Shown here piece by piece: positions 1-14,314 of a stretch of DNA of 64,000 nt; position 1 is the first letter of the stretch, and the number at the start of each line of letters is the position of its first letter. The stretch covers positions 3,184,673 to 3,248,672 of the forward strand of contig JAQFVV010006271.1 of assembly GCA_028023455.1 (NCBI GenBank), read 5' to 3'. The translations under genes were made by a program, and so were the position numbers. The DNA is from Epiperipatus broadwayi (lineage: Eukaryota > Onychophora > Udeonychophora > Euonychophora > Peripatidae). The notes beneath the pieces are model-generated. The model had not been told where the DNA came from. It saw nothing but the letters and a program-made list of their open reading frames with translations, and searched no databases.

Positions 1-2762
1 TAATGAAAATTTATATACCTTTTGAATCTATTTCCATTCTTGAAATAGATTAAAACAATACTCTCTAGAACTTGTCACATCATCATTGAAAATAAACAAT
101 AGATGCATTCAGGCCAGCTAATAGACATCCAGGCCATATCAAGCAGAAACAGAGAATATTCGAAAAGGTCTTACTAATATAAATAGAGCCAAAATTTTAG
201 GCTAACTCTTTTAGTTTGCCATCTTAAACAGTGTTGCGCAATGAACCCACATCAATTTAATTTTTGAAATATGAACCCAGAGTAGAAGGACTAGATTTGC
301 TTCCCCTTTCTTCTCCAAAAATTGTTTCTGTGCTGCTATGCTAACCTACCATCTCCACATATACACTGCCTAATTTAAATGCTGTAATAACTATCTCAAG
401 ATGCCAGACATTATTTTTCAATGCTTTGCCTTGCTTAATCATGTTTTCCTCATCTACAAAATTTACATTTTTCTATCCGTACATATATCAAGGCATCAGG
501 AAATGGAAGGTAAATCCTAATCAAGGTGCTAATATGAAATCTTAAAAAACTTTCAATTTAAATCCTAAATCAATTATAATGTAAACTTATCTTTCTATTT
601 AAACATAACATAATACTAATTGTAACCTTTCTATAACATAATGACTTTCTCTTTCTGTTCTAAAAATCTAATGCATGAATCTATAATTTTATATTTTTTA
701 ATGTATTTCTTTAATGGGTTTCACAATTTTTATTCTTAATACTTTAAATGAGGCAAACTTTTATTTTTAATATTATAAATTTCATATGATTTTATTTAAT
801 ATGCTAATAGTTCAATTGAGTGAACCGATCCTAAATTTTCTTATATTAGATATCCTAGATATTATGGGATATTAAAGCGTAAATGTAAGCTTTCTTACCT
901 AACTAAAAGTTTGCTCGATTGAATAATATTTTTTAAGTTATTCTATTTGCTTAGTGGCTGATTATTCGCTGCTACATTTAATATGTTATTTTATTACCAT
1001 ATTTACACTATTGATTTTATTTTCTAATTATTTTTCAAAGTAAACTTAATGGCCTACCTTTGCTGTTTTTTTTATTATATGGTCAATCATTTTCCCATCA
1101 TGCCATCTAGTATGGTAGTTATTTATGGAATTAATTACTAGTTTGCATATTAATATTTGTTTAATGAAGGGAACAATAATCCCTCTTTTATTTGTGACAT
1201 CGTAACTAATATTAAGGGTCATTTGCATACCTTTCGAGAGGGATCAAATTATTTCATATCATTATGCTAGATTCAATTAAATTATGAGAGCCTTAAAACC
1301 ACATATCAGCATTATTAAGAATCTGATTTAATTTTTTAACATTAGCATTGCTTGGCTTACATAATATACAAAATTATCTCACTTTACTTTGTCTGAACTA
1401 AACCCCGGAGAAATAGGATTCTTTTACTAAATGGTATATCCATAAATGGGGCTTGGAAGTACCAGCTTCAGGATATTGTCAGATAATCATTTGGCTCTGC
1501 TTGGGTTAACACTGGAACACAGACCGAGATAATTCCTACAAGACCACTCTTTTCAAATGCTGACCTGTCACTTGTACAGGCACCTTTCATATTTTTATAT
1601 TATTGCTGAAACATTCATCCTAAAATGAACACAATCTATTCTAGGGTTATGATTTAGTCAGCACTGTGATTCTCATTTAATGTTTTTATATTTTCCCGTT
1701 TTAAATCTGTAAGACATAATGCCATGATTTCTAAATCCATCTCATATTTTCGTTTATATTATAAGTTAGGTAATGTCATTTTAAAGCTTATTTAAGCTAC
1801 CAGCCCTCTCATTGACACAATGCTGAGTGTGCTAATGAATAATGCAAAGTAAATTTTTTCCAGTCAGAAAAGAAAAATAATAAAATAATTAACCATTTGT
1901 TGTTTAAACATTTTAAACTCCAATGACTATTTAAGTGAATGGTGTAAATTAATAAGTATTTTCATACATGGTTTAAATGAACCATAATAAAGTGATGTAA
2001 CTTACATCCCATTAATCTGTTTTAAGGTCATGTATTTTTCATAAAAATAATCATAGCATCCACGTTATATATTATGGTAAAATTGGTACCTACTGTTAGC
2101 ATATTAAGCCGAATCTTTTGACTATCTGTACATTTTTTATTGTATTCACTTGCAGACTTGCATATTATATAATCATTAACTTATGTGCTATTATTATGTA
2201 ATTCCTTCAATATGCAAATCAGTATTCATACTCAAGTGAAACCCATAATTCTAGTTGTGTCATATATAAATAGATTCACAACTGTTTGGTAAATTAAATA
2301 TGTTTATTCATTTGTCTAATATTAATAAATTATTAACTATATAATTATTACTTAAGTCTGCTTTGCTCATGATTTGTGCATACAAATTGTTAATTAGCTT
2401 GCATTATATATAGCTGATTCCCACTTACCTTAGGCCAATTTTTAGAGTTATTAATGAATTTTATGAAAAGCCTAATTATAATTTAGAGCTATTTCATTCT
2501 GTTAGGGGCTGAGGTTCGAAGCCTAGTAGTATTATAATTCTTTGTAGATCTCTTGTTTTTCCACTGTTGCTTCAGAACAGGTATGAATAAAATTTCATTT
2601 GTTATCATCAGAAATGTTGTTTGTAATGTTATAGATCTGTAAAATAGGCAAGAGGGCAGAATTCATGATTGATCCTGACTTATGTATCTTGCACATGTTT
2701 GGATTTGAGTTACCTTTGCCTAGATGCTAGCTCTTGTTAGATGAACATACAATTCTGACCGG

Positions 2763-2763
<1 letters not shown>
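1..2763. other. AT-rich DNA without recognisable gene
   Basis: I see no coding exon, RNA gene or element end here. Open frames are short and of biased composition. The only mildly notable spot is a GC-richer patch near 2503-2530 holding GGTTCGAAGCC, which resembles a Pol III B box but has no A box at the right distance. Confidence 0.6.
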
Positions 2764-2805
<42 letters not shown>

Positions 2806-2840
2806 ACAATATATATATATATATATATATATTGTAACAT
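2764..2840. repeat. (AT)n tract with palindromic core
   Basis: Two (AT)n blocks (2764-2802 and 2809-2833) are separated by GTTACA. Positions 2801-2840 form a perfect palindrome with arms ATGTTACAAT and ATTGTAACAT around the second AT block. It could extrude as a cruciform. The arm looks like an inverted copy of the sequence on the other side of the AT tract, the same pattern as at 43413-43523 and 51015-51070. Confidence 0.85.
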
Positions 2841-5800
2841 TGTAAAAGATGATCAGTGATCCATTGTAACATAATTAAAAGATCAATAAGATCCGATCCA
2901 CGTATGAAAAATTCAAATATATTAAAATATCCAATATTCAAATAACTTAATAAACAAAAAAGAATTGTAGCTTTTTATTTTATATCAAAGAGAAAAGAAT
3001 TGTAATATGCAACTTGATGAGCATAAGCTATTAAACAAAAGATCAGACTGAGTTATCAATCATATTAAGGGTCATTGGATTGAATGAAACATACTCCTGG
3101 ATAGTATAATAGTAAATAAATATTAAAATAATGAGTAGGAACAAATTAAACATATTTCTATAATTAGATTTCTCCAGATATAACAATATCAATAATCAGA
3201 CACAATAATGTTTTGTTTTCTAGTCATTTAAGGTGTCTGGTCTATTTCAAACCCTAGATAGGCAGCCATTGTATTTCCATTAACAAGTATAAACCATAAA
3301 CAAATCATTAAAAACGAACTACTGTAGCTCAGGAAATAGCATCAAGTGGTGAGTACACTAGTAACTCAATAAAATGTTTTCTCAGGTATACAGACAGTAG
3401 ATTTTATCCACTTTCATTTCTTGGTTTGATGTTAGGCATATTTAAACAAATACCAAGTGAATATGATCTAGCAGGGTGCCACTAGATTATCCTAATCTAG
3501 ACACAGTTATATCTAATAACCTTTTCACATGTACCGGATTTGAATCCCTTTTTGGTACTTTATTTCTAATAAAATGGAGGATTTTGCTTTTAGAGCCATA
3601 TCACTGTGTGCACAAATATTTAGGTAAACATAAAACATCTTTAAACCAAAGTGGAGTATATAAAATTCATTAGACATAAATCATTTCCCAGATCTTAACA
3701 TAATAAATGTGTTTCAATATTTTTTTATAAGTTTTACTAGCTCAATTACTATTATCTTAGGCTGGAAATTCATTCATCCTTGCATGAAATAGATGATGGA
3801 ATGGTGGTTATCATAATACTAAGAAATCACTAAATACTATGAAATCAATATTTATTTATGTCCTTTAAACATTTAAACAGCTCATTGATTAAAATGTGAT
3901 GATGATGATGATAATGATAATGATAATGATAATGGTTTCAACCACAGCTTTAGGACTAAGCCTAAACATAAAACCTAATTCTTAAAGAAATTCATAATTA
4001 TTGCTTAATTTTAGCATATTTAATCATATCTCAAATAACCAATATTCAACCATTGATGATGAATGATCACAACCAAAAAAATACTCTCAATGAAATATAT
4101 ACACCTCATTTAATAAAACAAATTAATATTTATTAATGCATTACTAATGTCTACATGAAAATTTATAGATAAACTAGAAAATTTATATGAATAATAATAA
4201 TAATTGATTATATTGCAATCTTCCGATTAATTTCCAGTTCTTCCCTTTTTTCCATCAAAGATGTAATGTATATTAAATTGGGTAACCGATTTGTTAAAAT
4301 TTTCCATCCACAAGAAAGGTATTTCTTAAAAAAATATTCACTCATTGGCACACATACTTTATAATCTAACGTGTCAAGCAGAATGATAAAAAAATGTTAA
4401 TAGAAGTGAAAGAGCAAGTTTTACCAAACAAGTTTTAAAGTATATTTCTATCCCCCTCCCTTCTACACTCTGAAACTTATACTTTCTTAAGACAAAATAA
4501 TTTAATATTTTAATACTGCTTATTCCTTCACATTGACTCGCAATTGCACACAGGTAGAGTATTATTATGTATGTGTGTGTTTTTATCCCCATAAAAACCA
4601 AAATATTATTTAAAACCAAAATAATAATACAAAAAAATAATTATTATACATATTAATAATATTTTATAACTGTAAATCAATAAACAATCATAATTTTGGT
4701 ACATACAAAATCATTAAGGAAGCATAAGGTTATCATTAGTAAGAAATTCTTGTTTTTAATCGATCTGAATTGTCTTTAAAAGTTCTTTAAATAAATTATA
4801 TCACTTTATTGCTAAAATTTTATTAAGACTGATATCATAAAGAAAATAGATATAAAAAGTCATATTACCGATTCTTTGTTTTGTGGCGAACTTCCAAGGG
4901 TCCAAACTTATCCTGTTAAATACCTATACCCCTGCAGCAACAATTTCTGTTTTACTTTGGAACTATCTCTTTCTTGAGATGTATAACTATTTGATGATGA
5001 TGATTCTAATACGGTTATTTGCTTTAGTGGACAATTTGGAAATCATTATATTAACTCTTCTCTTCCTGTCAAGCATGATTCTTTTAGTGAATGAAGTACA
5101 TCAGTTGCTTTCACATTTATAATTTTTTTGAGTTTAAACTCAGTTAGTGGAACAATTAATTGGACTTGATGAATTAATATTTATCAGTAGATTACTCTTT
5201 TTTCCTTCTGATTTTAAATGCAGGTAAATGTTTTCTTCTTTCTATTTAAAAACATCTTATTTCTCTCAGTCAGTTGAAAGGTGTAGAATATTAGTTTTCA
5301 GATAAGACATCTTTTCTTTCCTAAATGATGTGCTAGTTGATGATGAGTCTGGTAGACAGTCAGAAAAATATATATTTTTCCTAGCTGCCATCCTTATATT
5401 TTAAATATTCAAAGCTTGATATTAAAAAATATTTTTTTTTAAAAATAGGTTATCTTGTAGAATTAAAAATGATTGTCTGCTTTAGTTTCAATAATTTTAA
5501 AAGTCTCTATAACAAAAATAATATCAACTGATTTTCCAGAGTGCTTTTATATCTGATTTTTATTTCTATTTTTGACCAATTCGTTTTTTAGCTGGAAAGT
5601 GCAATCTTTTTTAGGAACATTAAAAAAAAATCACAAACCTAATCCTTTTTTCTCACATATATCTGTAACATCTAAAATTTGAGCTTCTTTCATTTGATCT
5701 CAAGATGAGACATTTTTAATATTAGAGTTCTCACCAAGCTTAAACTCTAAAATGACAAACAATCATTTATAAAAACAAAATTGTTACAAAATATACATTT

Positions 5801-6441
5801 TATTCAACAGATTTTCTCCTTTAACACAAAATTGCTGAATAAAAAAATTAATTTGACAGATTTAACCCTTCTTCTTTTTCAATATATAATAAATGTAAAT
5901 TTATGTATGTAATGTACATACATACTTTATCATTTCAAATCATTCATAAACTGACATTAAAATAATCTAATGGCTAGCTTAGTAATTATAACCTTAATAT
6001 TTAAAATTAAATCCTTAGCTTTTAAATCCAAATTACAATTATAGAAAAGTAAAATAGAGAAAGAATAAAATATTAAAATTCAGCAAGTGTAGGTTAGTTT
6101 TAAAGAAAGTTAAAATGTTTAATATTTGAAATATAAAACAATTAAATAGCTTACACATACATTGCATACATATGTGTAACTTTGCTTTTTAACAGAAAAA
6201 TTAAATATTGAATAGTTTAAATGTGTGTATTATCTTTCTATCAACACACAAACAATTAAAGTATAAAACTATGGCTCCACTCTCTTTCTCTCTTAAGCTT
6301 TTAAAACCTGATCTTGTAGGGTTTAAACTTAGATACCCTACAGCTTCCTTTTTATATAGAAATGTGATGATGATTTTTGTTTTACATTTTCTTACATGCA
6401 CATTACTATATATTTAGCTAATGACTAAATGGTAATGGCAC
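2841..6441. other. AT-rich DNA without recognisable gene
   Basis: No gene was recognised. A short trinucleotide patch of GAT then AAT repeats lies near 3898-3935. Open frames at 3476, 4374, 4883 and 6208 are below 85 codons, mostly lack an ATG (the frame at 4883 begins with GTG) and match no family I know. Confidence 0.55.
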
Positions 6442-9037
<2,596 letters not shown>

Positions 9038-9061
9038 TAGTTAAAATTTTTTTTTAGCGTT

Positions 9062-9088
9062 TGGCGCTTTCCAACGTGAGGCTTCGAG
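9062..9088 (+). other. E1 primer-binding site, tRNA-Lys(CUU)-like
   Basis: TGGCGCTTTCCAACGTGAGG begins 24 nt after the LTR end. The complement of an animal tRNA-Lys(CUU) 3' end is TGGCGCCCAACGTGGGGC. E1 matches the TGGCGC start and the CCAACGTG block but carries about 3 extra bases between them. Primer identity is inferred from my recollection of the tRNA. Confidence 0.6.
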
Positions 9089-9617
9089 TATAAAACCCAT
9101 AGATACCCTGAGCAAAAACAAGGCAGATAAAATCCTTTAGCGTTCGTTGCCGAGTTGGCTAAATGTTTTATATATATAAGAGTTTGTTTTGGATAAAAAT
9201 AAAAATAACAAAAATAAATCGAGTGAAGTAATGTGGGTCAAGTGAGTGAAGGGACAGCAGGCATAATAACAAATTTAGGGAAAGCAGGGATGTGTGTGTA
9301 AGTTAAGAAGGAACAAAATACTTGGATCTAATGAAATATCTTTTATATAATAATAATAATAATCAGTAGCTAAATGAGACAGCAGAAGCTTATTATGTTT
9401 AACAATAAAATTTAGTTAGGGTAAAAATATATATGTCATAGACAGCAGTGGCTTATACGCATTACTAATAGTTCGTTATGATATATATGTTAAGTATATT
9501 AAAGGCAGCAATGTAGAGTAGGAGAGGGCAATGAAAGAGTATTATTATAGAGCCAAGATACCTGTGGGGAATAGTTAAATGCTAATAGTGTAAAATAAAT
9601 AAATAAATAGTAAGAAA
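9089..9617 (+). other. E1 untranslated leader
   Basis: About 530 bp between the primer site and the first plausible gag start. It contains a small (AAT)n patch near 9349-9363 and several stops in each frame. No coding sense was found; packaging signals would be expected here but none can be identified. Confidence 0.5.
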
Positions 9618-11081
9618 ATGGATAAGAAAATGGAAACAGAAAATACTGATACAGAACAGCTAGATTTATCTGAGGCTTTGGAGTCGACACCCAAGTGAAG
9701 GGAAGCTCCACAACAATGCAGAGCATCAATGGACTATAATTTCAGGTTCATGGAGGAGGAGCTCAGACGGAGTATGCACGAGGTGAAGAAAATGTATGAG
9801 GAGGAAATGAGAAAAAGAAGCGATGAAGAAGCAAAAAGGAGACAGGAAGAAGAAAAGGTGAGAGTTAGAGAGTATCAGGAAATTCGAAAATTTGTCTTGA
9901 GAGAGTCAGAAATGTTAGCAAACGAATATAGAGTAACCCAAGTCAATAAAGAGGGGGGAAATATAAGGACAAAGGAGGTTAGACCCCAAATCTACTTAAG
10001 AAAGATTATTCAGATAAAAATCTTTAAGGGAGAGACAGGAGAAAATCTTCAAGCCCACTTAGAGAGCTTACAAAGTTTCTTTCAAGTGCATAAGGCAGAA
10101 TCAGGGGAACAGATAGCTATTGCCAGTTACCAGTTACACGGCTATGCCAAAGACTGGTGGGATATGGTGAAATGGAAACCTAAAACTATAGAGAAGTACA
10201 CAGATGCGTTAACAAAACAGTATTGGAGTGACAAGCATCAAATGGATATCTATAATATGCTCTGTCATGAAAAATATGCAGCAGTACCCCGAGAAACACA
10301 TGCTCAGTTTTTCCTCCGCCAAGCAAACCGATTTAAATCTCTCACAACGTTCGCATGGGCAGATAGACATATCATTGGAATGATTCAACAAAATATGCCA
10401 GTAACTACTCAAAAGCTGATGATCATAAGTGGTATCAAAGACATTGAAGAGATGGGAGAATTTCTTGTGGTTTTAGATGACAGCCATTGGTCTGAAAGTC
10501 TAGTAGATCACGAATGGAAGCAGGAAACCAGACAATGGCAATCAGTGACTACTAGCAATCATAGTGATAAAGACAGAAACCAAATGGCAACTCGATCAAG
10601 CGGGACGTCAGTAAAAGATTACCGGTACCAGCATTCATCTTGCCAGCAGCGGAAAGTAGTGGAGATGACTAACATAACGTCAGTCATCCAGGAAGAGGAT
10701 CCCACTTGGAGACTTCAGATTGGCCCTTGCCCAATTATTAATACAAGAATCGGGGCCTCAGTTGCACAAATTCTTCTTGACACAGGCAGCCAGATTTCCT
10801 GTGTTTCTAGAGAGTGGTTAACAAATTACGAAACACATGGACTCATACCCAGGCTTCCCGCTCGCCCAGTCCAAATGAAGCTGGCTGATGGGAGGATGAC
10901 CACAACTGAAAACTATCAAGTCTGGTTGGAAATATTGATAGGAGAAGCCAATGCAGGGCACGCCTTCTTAGTGATAAGAGGACTAATTCAGGATGTAATA
11001 ATTGGGTCCCACTTCTTAACCCAACATGAATGTATCCTGGACTATAAAAAAAATACTAACTTTTCAGCAAGAGCAGGTTAG
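9618..11081 (+). pseudogene. E1 Gag-protease (broken)
   Basis: An open frame runs from ATG 9729 for 450 codons. In the same frame 26 codons from ATG 9618 precede an in-frame TGA at 9696, so the original start was probably 9618. Order: a charged coiled-coil-like N-terminus (residues about 8-55), a Gag capsid domain (about 90-250, with the WW pair in KDWWDM), then a retropepsin-type aspartic protease with catalytic D351 in LLDTGSQIS and a second-half IIGS motif. No CCHC zinc knuckle is visible between capsid and protease. The frame closes just after the protease in an eight-A run (11046-11053). E2 reads straight through the equivalent junction, so a one-base gain in that run is the likely break. 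Confidence 0.88.
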
Positions 11082-12520
11082 TTTTGATACAAATAAACAA
11101 ACTGAAGAAATCCAATTAAGATGTCTGGATGCCATTCCTGATGAGGATATCCAAGAAAAAATTATGGGATCATCGTTAGACAAGGTAGAGGACCAATTCC
11201 AGTTACAAAAATTACTTACGGAAAATTGTACCATATTTTCTCAGGTCCCAGGTGAAATTAGTGATTACGTCCATCGGATACGAGTAAAAGAAGAGATGCA
11301 TTTCCAGACCCGCACATACCCTATCCCATTTCAGTATCAAGAAGAAGTGAATGCTCAAATTAAGCAGATGATTGACTGGGGTGTAATTGAAAAGGGGTCA
11401 TCACCCTATAATAATCCGTTAATCGTAGTCAAAAAGAAAGATGGAACCATACGATTGTGTCTCGATGCTAGGACATTAAACAACATTACTATACCTGAGT
11501 GGGACATCCCACCATCCATCCAAGAAACATTCCTCAAGTTGACTGCTAAGAATATTTTCTCTACCCTTGACCTAACTGCCAGTTACTGGCAAATGGCTCT
11601 CCACCCCCAGGATCGAAAATATACCACGTTCAGATACAATGGGCAAACCCACATGTTTAAGAGAGTACCGTTTGGGCTGATAAATAGCAGGTCTGGCCTC
11701 ATGAGGTGTTTAGACCAAGTATTGTCAGAAAGTTTAAAAAAATGGTATGTTATGTAGACGATGTAGTAGTTGCGTCTAGAGACATTGCAGAACACCTGGA
11801 GGATTTAAAACAATTTTTCGATGAGTGCACCCAGAAAAATATAACTGTTAATTTAAAAAAAGTTTTTTAGCATTGAGGGAAATTTCCTTTTTAGGCCATA
11901 TTGTAAATGGCCAAGGAATTAGGGCTCACCCAGACAAGGTCGCAGCTATTGAAAATTTCCCTAGGCCCACGAACCGAAAACAAGTTCGATCATTTCTGGA
12001 CCTTTGCAATTACTATCACAAGTTTTACCCCCATTTTGCCAAAGATACATCATCACTAGTAGAATTGATAAGGCCTCACCACCGATGGGAATGGACGAAG
12101 ACCCATGAAGAAGACTTCAGTCGAATAAAAAGAAGATTTTTAGAGACTGTGATGTTACACTACCCAGATTTTACCTGTCCCTTTTATTTACAGACTGATA
12201 GCAGTCAGAAGGGATTGAGTGTGGTTCTATTTCAAGTCAACCCAGAAGGCCAACACCAAATACTATATTTTAGCAGCCGTACTCTGAAAGGAGTTGAAAA
12301 GAACCACACAGTGACGGAACAAGAGACACTAGCAATCGTGTGGTCATGCAATATGTTCAAGCAGATGTTTCTGGGTTCAGAAGTGATTATCATTACTGAC
12401 CACCAGTGTCTTGAATTACTAAATAAAAGTTACCTGAACAATGACCGCCTCATCTGATGGAGTCTTTCACTGCAAAGATTTCATTATAAAGTCGTCTACT
12501 GCCCTGGGCCTGAAAATACA
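11026..12520 (+). pseudogene. E1 reverse transcriptase-RNase H (broken)
   Basis: Frame +1 relative to gag. The palm motif FSTLDLTASYWQ holds the first catalytic Asp (codon 11569), and a PFGLINS motif follows. The frame ends at 11757. The YVDD catalytic box (11751-11762) lies in the next frame, as if one base were lost from the A7 run at 11736-11742. A second A7 run (11855-11861) shifts the frame again, after which the thumb/connection and RNase H continue from 11873 (FLGHI, then TDSS, TEQE and TDHQ as the D-E-D set). An in-frame TGA interrupts at 12455-12457 just before the end of RNase H. The domain order fits Ty3/Gypsy Pol; the copy cannot make an uninterrupted protein. Confidence 0.9.
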
Positions 12521-13852
12521 GTGGCCGATATATTAAGTCGACATCCTATAGAGCTGGAGCCACACAACCTCATAATAAGTGATCAGCCATTGGTAATTGC
12601 AGCAACGGTACTGGACCAGGAAATGGAACACAAGTTAAGGAACCTTCAACATTGGCAGGAGCAGCAGCCGCTATATAAAAAGCTTATCCAAATTGTACAA
12701 CAACAAGGAAATCCAATACAAGGCTGCTCAACACCTCAAGGAAAGAAGCTATACCGGATAAGAAATGGGTTGCTGCAGCAGCAGATTGTGGGAGATAAAA
12801 TTGACTGGAAAATCTTGGTACCACCTGACCTCAGAAACCGTCTCATCATGTATATGCATGGTTTAGTAGGGCGCTATGGCCCTAGAAAAACTGAAGAAGC
12901 TATAAGACGACAATTTCACTGGCCAAAGCTATATGATGTGATGGATACTCTCAAGAAATGTGCTATTTGTGCAAGAGATAAACCACCAAATATAAACTTT
13001 AGTGGAGTAGGTGCCTCTATCATTCCGTCCGCACCAAATGAAATACTTGCCATCGATCACTATGGCCCATTGCCATCCTACCATAGATTCCGTTACTTAC
13101 TTCTAACTTATGATTTATTCTCAAAATATGCTTGGGCCTATCCTGTGATGCGAGCAGATTCCCATTGCGCAATTTGAGTGCTACAAAAGTGTCAGTTCGT
13201 CAAAACTGGAAAACCGATCACCATCCTCTCGGACCACGGATCGGCCTTTACATCTCAAGAATGGAAGACTTGGTTGAGGCAGCAGAACGTTAAACATATT
13301 CTGACCTCAATTCAAAATCCTCAGTCTAACCCATGTGAACGGGTTATGAGGGAAATAAACCAACTATTTAGCACCCATGTTCACCAAAATCACAGAAGCT
13401 GGGTAAATCAAACTGAAAAGATTTTTCAATATATCAATGGAACCATCAATGAGGCCACTGGCATGACACCAACATGTTTGCATTTTGGTAAAGCGGACTC
13501 AGTACTGATCAAGACGCCATTACCCATGGATGAACGTAAAATCAATAATGAAACTGACAGATGCATAGCACACCGCCATCTTACAGAAAGGGCAGAACGG
13601 AAATTACAAGCAGATCGGAGAAGCCAACATTTCCAGGTCGGGAACTATGTTTGGGTACGGAACTCTCAACAAAGTAACCGAGATAAAAGAGTATATAAAA
13701 AGTTCTTTCCTTTGTACCGGGGACCCTTTATAATTGATCGCACATGCGGCCCAAATGCATATTTATTAAAAGATGGAGATACCATAAAAGGGACATACAA
13801 TGCCCATAATCTCAAGCCATGTAGATATTATCCACCTGACCCGGGGTTATAA
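12521..13852 (+). pseudogene. E1 integrase (broken by TGA)
   Basis: Same frame as RNase H. It opens with the RNase H tail ADILSRHP, then the integrase zinc-binding region (about 12850-12975). Here the second His of the HHCC set is Arg (GRYG, where E2 has GHYG). The catalytic core has D in AIDHYG, D in LSDHGS and E in NPCERVMRE, the D,D-35-E arrangement. A TGA at 13175-13177 splits the core between the first and second Asp. The C-terminus carries a YRGPF module typical of Gypsy integrases and ends at 13852. Both the stop and the His-to-Arg change argue that this copy is inactive. Confidence 0.9.
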
Positions 13853-14314
13853 CAATATTGGAGCATTTCGGACGGCCATTCCGTGTATAAAATTTAGTAA
13901 AACGAACTTGATAAATATTGGTTGAATGGAAATTATATTGGTCAAATAGGGCTTTATATAGAAATTTTGTTATGTATAGTTAATTATTATTATTCGTTAA
14001 GATTTTTTTATATCTATTATGTAAATTAATATTAGTCTAGGAATTTTTTTTATATATACAATATCGGTTTAACTAATAGTAGTATAATGATTGCTAACGA
14101 GACACGGCCAAATTAGGTCATTTTAAAATTAAAGTTTAAATTCTAGATCCGGGTATATAAATTGTTCGTTGCTTCAAGTAATCTCTGCTTTCATTATTTC
14201 AATATCTGTAAAAACAATAATGATTTTTCTTTTCGTCTTTCAATTATGTAATGTAAATTTTTTTTATCTCTTCTTGCCTCCTTTCCTTAATTGTTCACGG
14301 GAAGTACGGGGAAA
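13853..14314 (+). other. E1 3' untranslated region and polypurine tract
   Basis: 460 bp with no open frame of note. The last bases before the 3' LTR, GGGAAGTACGGGGAAA (14299-14314), are purine-rich with few interruptions and directly abut the LTR start TGAAAC. That is the expected position of the plus-strand primer. Confidence 0.7.

Noticed and set aside
2500-2530. B-box-like GGTTCGAAGCC suggesting a tRNA or SINE
   Set aside because: No A box at a suitable distance and no cloverleaf could be drawn.
11026-11081. Programmed ribosomal frameshift between E1 protease and RT
   Set aside because: E2 has the two fused in one frame, and E1 has two further A-run shifts inside RT where programmed shifts would make no sense. 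An indel is simpler, though not excluded.
12455-13177. Alternative genetic code in which TGA is read as an amino acid
   Set aside because: E2 also has TAA stops in conserved frame positions and both elements use TGG for conserved Trp. Ordinary nonsense decay explains the TGAs.
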